Source: Glutamicibacter arilaitensis Re117 (GTDB lineage: Bacteria > Actinomycetota > Actinomycetes > Actinomycetales > Micrococcaceae). Taken from it: 8,528 nt of DNA. Positions 5,722 to 8,528 of the stretch are shown piece by piece. The position numbers and the translations under genes are program-made. Position 1 is the first letter of the stretch. Each line of letters opens with the position of its first letter. The stretch lies in the NCBI RefSeq assembly GCF_000197735.1, contig NC_014548.1, positions 1 to 8,528 of the forward strand. Reading direction: 5' to 3'. A model generated the notes under the pieces. It made no database searches and was not told where the DNA came from. It saw only the letters and a list, made by a program, of their open reading frames with translations.

Positions 5722-5775
5722 AAGGGTCGGGGTTGAGAAGCCTATAAGAAATTCTCAACCCCGACCCTTGTTTTA
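5722..5775 (+). terminator. Terminator of the bacteriocin-like operon
   Basis: AAGGGTCGGGGTTGAGAA (5722-5739) pairs perfectly with TTCTCAACCCCGACCCTT (5752-5769) across a 12-nt loop, followed by GTTTT. The 18-bp stem starts 8 nt after the stop codon at 5713 and marks the right end of the cassette. Confidence 0.9.
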
Positions 5776-5906
5776 ACCTAGGGGCATTAAAGGCCTTCAC
5801 TTCGTTCAGACTCTTTTTTATTACTGCCCAGCCCCGTTTCTGACGTTGACAGTAAGCCGGAGGGGTGCAACCGCAGAGGGAGCAGAGGGAGGGCTGAGGG
5901 CAGAGT

Positions 5907-5949
5907 CTTGCCTTGATAGTCCAACTAAGGGTTGGACAGTCAAGACAAG
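5907..5949. repeat. 19-bp imperfect inverted repeat
   Basis: CTTGCCTTGATAGTCCAAC (5907-5925) and GTTGGACAGTCAAGACAAG (5931-5949) pair at 16 of 19 positions around the 5-nt loop TAAGG. Two exact tandem 9-mers flank it at 5873-5890 and 5967-5984. No T-run follows, so it is not a typical terminator. Confidence 0.7.
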
Positions 5950-6351
5950 CAAAGGTGATGGGTTACCGCGTCGGTCGCGTCGGTCGGTTCATCGGTTGGC
6001 AGGATAGTGCTCCTGCACGCTTGGCATGGGGCATTACTTCCATGCAGTGGCGGCGTGTTCCGTAAGCTCTTGATGTGTTGCCCTCTTGTCATCGAGGGGC
6101 TTCATAACCGTGATTCCAGATTCGGCACTTCTTCGCGCTCATGGATCACTCAACATGAGCAGCATCTGGCTGGTTTACGGATCGAAAGGGAGAACTGGCT
6201 CTAACCCAGGAAGGTGGCCGTGTGAGGGCCTTAGCGTGTTTGTTTTAGTCGGTATTCTCGACACGCGGGTGGCGCTTACTCCGCGTACGTCTGGAAGTCG
6301 TTGGCGCGACTTTGGTAGACTGACTCTATAGTTATTTTGACAAACTTAATG

Positions 6352-6390
6352 ATCCCCGATTGGTTGGCGCCGATCGGGGATTTCCCTTTT
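6352..6390 (+). terminator. Rho-independent terminator upstream of the HTH gene
   Basis: ATCCCCGAT (6352-6360) pairs with ATCGGGGAT (6373-6381). The stem can extend inward with T-G, G-C and G-C pairs to a 6-nt loop. TTTCCCTTTT follows. It ends rightward transcripts about 60 nt before the ATG at 6450. It is therefore either the end of a noncoding transcript from the preceding gap or an attenuator in the leader of the next gene. Confidence 0.7.
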
Positions 6391-6449
6391 AACGGCGTGG
6401 CGCTGACCACTGCAGACCCTGATCCAGGGGCTCACGGTAATTTGGAGAT

Positions 6450-7031
6450 ATGGCTCAACGTCCTGCACATAAACCACCCACGATGGGTCTAACTCAAGCA
6501 GCAAAGGCTTGCGGAGTATCGGTCTCCACTTTGCGCCGGCGCAAAGATCAACTGGTGGCAGCAGGCACAAAAATCACCGATAAAGGGTGGCAAATCCCTA
6601 TCCCCGCCTTGGTATCCCTCGGCTACTTATCCGGTACCACCCCTGCCAGTGACACCCCTCCACAAAAACCAATGACACCCCCCGTGGAACACCCTCTGAT
6701 ATCCCCAGTGATGCCCCCTGTTGAGATCCCCTCAAACGAGCTGGAAACGCTCAGGTTGAAACTGGTGGAAGCAGAGACTCGCGCCCAAGTCGCAGAAGCA
6801 ATATCAGCCGAAAGAGAGCGCATCATCCAGGTCCAGGCAACAGCTCTCAGGATGTTGGAAAGGGGTACCAGTGATACCCCTACCAAGAAACCAGCTGAAG
6901 GGGTACCAGATACCCCCTCTGACACCCCCCTTGATACCCCAGTGACACCCCCTGAAAATCCTCACATTCCAGCTCCAAAACCACCTTCACGAGGGATCTT
7001 CAAAAAGCTCTTTGGATTCGGTCGGAACTAG
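6450..7031 (+). CDS. HTH plus coiled-coil plasmid maintenance protein
   Basis: Protein of 193 aa. The N-terminal 60 residues form a DNA-binding helix-turn-helix of the excisionase/MerR-like type (MGLTQAAKACGVSVSTLRRRKDQL, then GWQIPIPALVSLGYL). A Pro/Thr-rich linker follows (61-95). A coiled coil spans about 96-138 (LETLRLKLVEAETRAQVAEA, ERERIIQVQATALRMLE). A second linker with DTP repeats runs 139-180, and a basic, aromatic tail GIFKKLFGFGRN ends the protein. I recall this layout from small actinobacterial plasmids, where it is annotated as a second replication protein or a DNA-binding protein. The exact job (replication accessory, partition or regulator) is not settled. The ATG at 6450 has GGAG only 2 nt away; M12 (6483) is the next choice but lacks an SD. 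Both linkers are encoded by a repeated TGAYACCCC DNA motif. The stop overlaps that of the recombinase by 4 bp, tail to tail. Confidence 0.75.
   Translation: MAQRPAHKPPTMGLTQAAKACGVSVSTLRRRKDQLVAAGTKITDKGWQIPIPALVSLGYLSGTTPASDTPPQKPMTPPVEHPLISPVMPPVEIPSNELETLRLKLVEAETRAQVAEAISAERERIIQVQATALRMLERGTSDTPTKKPAEGVPDTPSDTPLDTPVTPPENPHIPAPKPPSRGIFKKLFGFGRN
6650..6951 (+). repeat. Two clusters of TGAYACCCC repeats inside the HTH gene
   Basis: TGACACCCC occurs exactly at 6650, 6673, 6920 and 6943, and TGATACCCC at 6872 and 6932. Variants lie at 6697 (TGATATCCCC), 6709 (TGATGCCCC), 6722 (TGAGATCCCC) and 6908 (AGATACCCC). Spacings are mostly 11-13 bp or multiples of about 12. Copies at 6650, 6722, 6872, 6908, 6920 and 6932 start on codon position 3; copies at 6673, 6697, 6709 and 6943 start on position 2. 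AGGGGTA also occurs inverted before two copies (6861-6867 and 6899-6905). This looks like an iteron-type binding array embedded in the gene. Confidence 0.6.
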
Positions 7032-7726
7032 GCTTCGATAGCTTCGCGTGGAGCAATTGAAGAGTCATTGAGCAGTCGCTGCAGCGTCACCGAGCTAAGA
7101 ACAGATCGCACTGTAGAGGCATGCCAGCGCACGCCCTTGGCTGTTGGCACTTGCTCGGCTTCCAGGCGCTCAACGATTTGCCGCAGCGAAAGCCCTCCCC
7201 GATGTAAATCATGAATGCGCAGCATGACAGCATGTGGCAACACCGAGACCCGGCCCATGTGCTGACCATCCGCTGCCTTCTGTTGCATGGCTTCAGATGT
7301 TCGCTTCCCAATCAGCTTTCGCTCGATCTCGGCGAAGTTCAATGCCATATTGAACAACCCAGCACCCATCACTGTCGCGGTATCAACTCCCAGATCTAGG
7401 CAGATGATCCTCCATCCCTGGCGCTGAGAATCAGCCAGAATCCGTGTACCGTCCTCCATGCTGCGCGAAAGCCGGTCGAGCTTCGCCACCATCAGCCCGT
7501 CAAATGACCCATCTTTCAATGCTGCGAGTAGCTGCTGCATCAAAGGCCTTTTCGTCATGGTCGCCGCTGAGACCGCAAGCTCTTCAACCAGGGTCAGCTC
7601 ATACCCCTTTAGAAGAGCCTCCCGTTCAAGTGCAGCCCGCTGCATTTCTGGACTGATGTCTTGCTTGTCCGTAGAAACTCGAACGTATCCCGCGATCTTG
7701 AGTGGTCCACTCTGTGCATCCTTCAT
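7028..7726 (-). CDS. Serine recombinase (resolvase/invertase family)
   Basis: Site-specific recombinase of 232 aa. The catalytic domain starts YVRVSTDKQ (14-22), with S18 as the nucleophile and R16 beside it. KLDRLSRSMEDG (82-93) holds the two active-site arginines R85 and R88. The long E helix carries FNMALNFAEIERKLIGKRTSEAM, the usual dimer and DNA-contact region. A C-terminal DNA-binding part follows: LRIHDLHRGGLSLRQIVERLEAE, then GVRWHASTVRSVL, an HTH that ends like the start of a large-serine-recombinase domain. The length is slightly above typical resolvases (about 180-200 aa) and far below large integrases. On a plasmid the likely job is multimer resolution or DNA inversion; I find no obvious res site. 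Minus-strand TACGGT (7738-7733) lies 6 nt before the ATG and there is no good SD, which suggests leaderless transcription. The gene is divergent from the lipoprotein gene. Confidence 0.9.
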   Translation of the reverse strand: MKDAQSGPLKIAGYVRVSTDKQDISPEMQRAALEREALLKGYELTLVEELAVSAATMTKRPLMQQLLAALKDGSFDGLMVAKLDRLSRSMEDGTRILADSQRQGWRIICLDLGVDTATVMGAGLFNMALNFAEIERKLIGKRTSEAMQQKAADGQHMGRVSVLPHAVMLRIHDLHRGGLSLRQIVERLEAEQVPTAKGVRWHASTVRSVLSSVTLQRLLNDSSIAPREAIEA

Positions 7727-7841
7727 GAGCTAACCGTACAAAAAGGGGGCCCTTTATCTACAGCTTTCAATGGTTTCGAGTGCGAACTTTGCCGAACTTC
7801 ACTGCGTAAGCCCAAACGGACGTTTGGTATAACGTGTGGTC
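7727..7841. promoter_or_regulatory. Divergent promoter region with two palindromes
   Basis: Leftward, TACGGT (minus strand, 7738-7733) is the -10 candidate for the recombinase, next to AAAGGG-gg-CCCTTT (7742-7755). Rightward, TATAAC (7828-7833) lies 8 nt before the lipoprotein ATG at 7842. It is directly preceded by the perfect palindrome CCAAACG-ga-CGTTTGG (7812-7827), which would sit between -35 and -10, a normal repressor site. No SD is seen before either gene. Confidence 0.5.
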
Positions 7842-8390
7842 ATGAAGAGAACCTACGCCGTAATCACGGCGCTTGCTGCTGCGCTTAGCCTTGCCTCGTG
7901 CTCTGCCAAAACTACGGACCCGCTATCGGAGCTGCGCAGCGCGATCAACGCAGGAAAAGAATGCCCCGAGCTGTTCCCGCTCTTGAAAGCAATCCCTAAC
8001 TCCGATGAAGCGCAAGGAGAAATGCGCAACATCGGCTGCTACACCGTGTCATCTACACGAACCGATGCTGAACGATCTAAAACTGCTCCAAATAGCGATT
8101 GGATTGGTGTCCCCGATGGCAAGCGCGTTGAGGTCTCGAACGAATGTCTGGATGCATCAAAGCAAGCCGCAAACGAAGTGAACTCCGACGCAGCAGAGCC
8201 GCTGATCCGGCGAACACTGGAAGCGTGCCAGAGCACGAACGAATGGTTGAGCGCGCTAGCGAAATACCCGGGCGTCATGGGCATGGTTGAAGGGTACATT
8301 CCATCAGTAACAGACATTGAAGTCGCATGTGGGGTTCATCCGGATACTGCTGTTTGCAAGGATTACGGAATGCTCGAAACCGCTGGTTAA
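7842..8390 (+). CDS. Secreted lipoprotein with conserved-looking cysteines
   Basis: Lipoprotein of 182 aa. A type II signal peptide spans 1-19 (MKRTYAVITALAAALSLAS), with lipobox LASC and C20 as the lipidated cysteine, so the protein should be tethered to the outer face of the membrane. The mature part is acidic to neutral and mostly helical. Further cysteines occur in the contexts KECPELF, NIGCYTV, NECLDA, EACQST, EVACG and VCKDY, enough for three disulfides, which fits a folded extracellular domain. The pattern of Cys-containing helices ending in ...C--------VCKD resembles uncharacterized actinobacterial lipoproteins, but I recognise no named family. The ATG at 7842 is preferred over the GTG at 7836 because MKRT starts a canonical signal peptide. 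No SD is seen, and TATAAC 8 nt upstream suggests a leaderless or very short leader. Possible roles are surface protection or binding; none is shown. Confidence 0.8.
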   Translation: MKRTYAVITALAAALSLASCSAKTTDPLSELRSAINAGKECPELFPLLKAIPNSDEAQGEMRNIGCYTVSSTRTDAERSKTAPNSDWIGVPDGKRVEVSNECLDASKQAANEVNSDAAEPLIRRTLEACQSTNEWLSALAKYPGVMGMVEGYIPSVTDIEVACGVHPDTAVCKDYGMLETAG

Positions 8391-8500
8391 TTAGTGGCAC
8401 ACTGTAGATCCTGGAATTCGGTATGAGCTGTGTCTGGTTATCCTTCATCGTCCGCAGCGAGGGGGATCTAGGATCTGTCGGCTAGGAGGATTTGCAGGCC

Positions 8501-8528
8501 ATGCAACAAATACGGCGGTACGAAGGCC
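8501..8528 (+). CDS. Possible start of a partial ORF at the window edge
   Basis: An ATG at 8501 follows AGGAGG (8484-8489) at 11 nt, somewhat far for an SD. Nine codons (MQQIRRYEG) are visible before the window ends. If the window were a circle, the frame would close after 15 codons at the TAG at 18-20, so it would not be a real gene. If the molecule continues, it may be. The rest of 8391-8500 holds only a TAGATCC/GGATCTA pair and no clear gene or terminator. Confidence 0.25.

Larger units (their letters stand above)
5776..6449. other. Gene-free region with tandem repeats and a long hairpin
   Basis: About 670 bp in which I see no convincing gene. Small open frames at 6007-6204 and 6086-6331 lack an SD and protein-like composition. 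Visible structure: GCAGAGGGA twice in tandem (5873-5890) in a purine-rich tract; a 19-bp imperfect hairpin (16 of 19 pairs) at 5907-5949; CGCGTCGGT twice in tandem (5967-5984), followed by more CGGT units; and a terminator at 6352-6390. Just before the next gene, CCCTG-atc-CAGGG (6417-6429) is a small palindrome. Possible roles are a plasmid origin or single-strand initiation site, a recombination site for the serine recombinase at 7028-7726, or a noncoding RNA ending at the terminator. None can be proven here. Confidence 0.45.

Noticed and set aside
5873..5984. CRISPR array.
   Set aside because: The repeats are only 9 bp, directly adjacent and two copies each, with no spacers and no cas gene.
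6007..6331. Two overlapping plus-strand frames (6007-6204 and 6086-6331).
   Set aside because: No SD, unusual Trp/Arg/Ser-rich composition, no hydrophobic or helical pattern, and no domain. Treated as chance frames in a structured noncoding region.
1..8528. Window as one complete circular plasmid.
   Set aside because: Joining the ends interrupts no recognisable gene, which is compatible with a circle. There is no terminal overlap or other proof, and no certain rep gene, so I do not claim it.

Overview
The window looks like a mosaic segment of an actinobacterial (Actinomycetota) mobilizable plasmid or a plasmid-derived element. Four things point there. There is a MobC/MobA-type mobilization pair with GC-rich codons. 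There is an HTH plus coiled-coil plasmid-maintenance protein of a kind seen on small actinobacterial plasmids. There are small membrane, lipoprotein and PadR families typical of high-GC Gram-positives. Several genes have a TANNNT -10-like hexamer only 6-8 nt from the ATG, which fits leaderless transcription. I cannot name a genus. The two ends could belong to a circle, but this cannot be proved from the sequence.

Layout: (1) 86-532 (+), a two-TM protein with a C-terminal SHOCT motif. It converges on (2) 676-1659 (-), a protein with two predicted winged-helix regions, the best candidate here for a replication initiator. A 12-bp inverted repeat lies between them. (3) 1660-2056 is a compact intergenic region with a DnaA-box-like 9-mer, several inverted repeats, a 21-codon micro-ORF and a strong (+)-strand terminator that serves no obvious gene. 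(4) 2057-2946 (-) is a two-gene operon: a PadR repressor translationally coupled to a membrane-anchored DUF2314-like protein, with a palindrome over its own -10 and start codon. (5) 2997-4222 (-) is the mobilization operon (mobC, then relaxase, overlapping by 4 bp), with a hairpin-rich putative oriT at 4257-4530. (6) 4610-5769 (+) is a cargo cassette: a secreted, two-cysteine, bacteriocin-like precursor, then a four-TM protein that may be its immunity protein, closed by an 18-bp-stem terminator. (7) 5770-6449 has no convincing gene but carries two tandem 9-mer repeats, a long imperfect hairpin and another terminator; it may be an origin or a noncoding RNA. (8) 6450-7031 (+) is the HTH/coiled-coil plasmid protein. 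Its gene carries a repeated TGAYACCCC motif in two different codon phases. It ends tail-to-tail on (9) 7028-7726 (-), a serine recombinase. (10) 7842-8390 (+) is a lipoprotein with a perfect palindrome just upstream of its -10. A possible partial ORF starts at 8501.

Read together, mobilization (mobC/relaxase/oriT), multimer resolution or site-specific recombination (serine recombinase) and maintenance (winged-helix Rep candidate, HTH coiled-coil protein) form the backbone. The secreted peptide plus membrane protein, the PadR/DUF2314 pair, the SHOCT protein and the lipoprotein are accessory cargo, most of it acting at the envelope. The most interesting candidates for something undescribed are the bacteriocin-like cassette and the DNA-level repeats inside the 6450-7031 gene.
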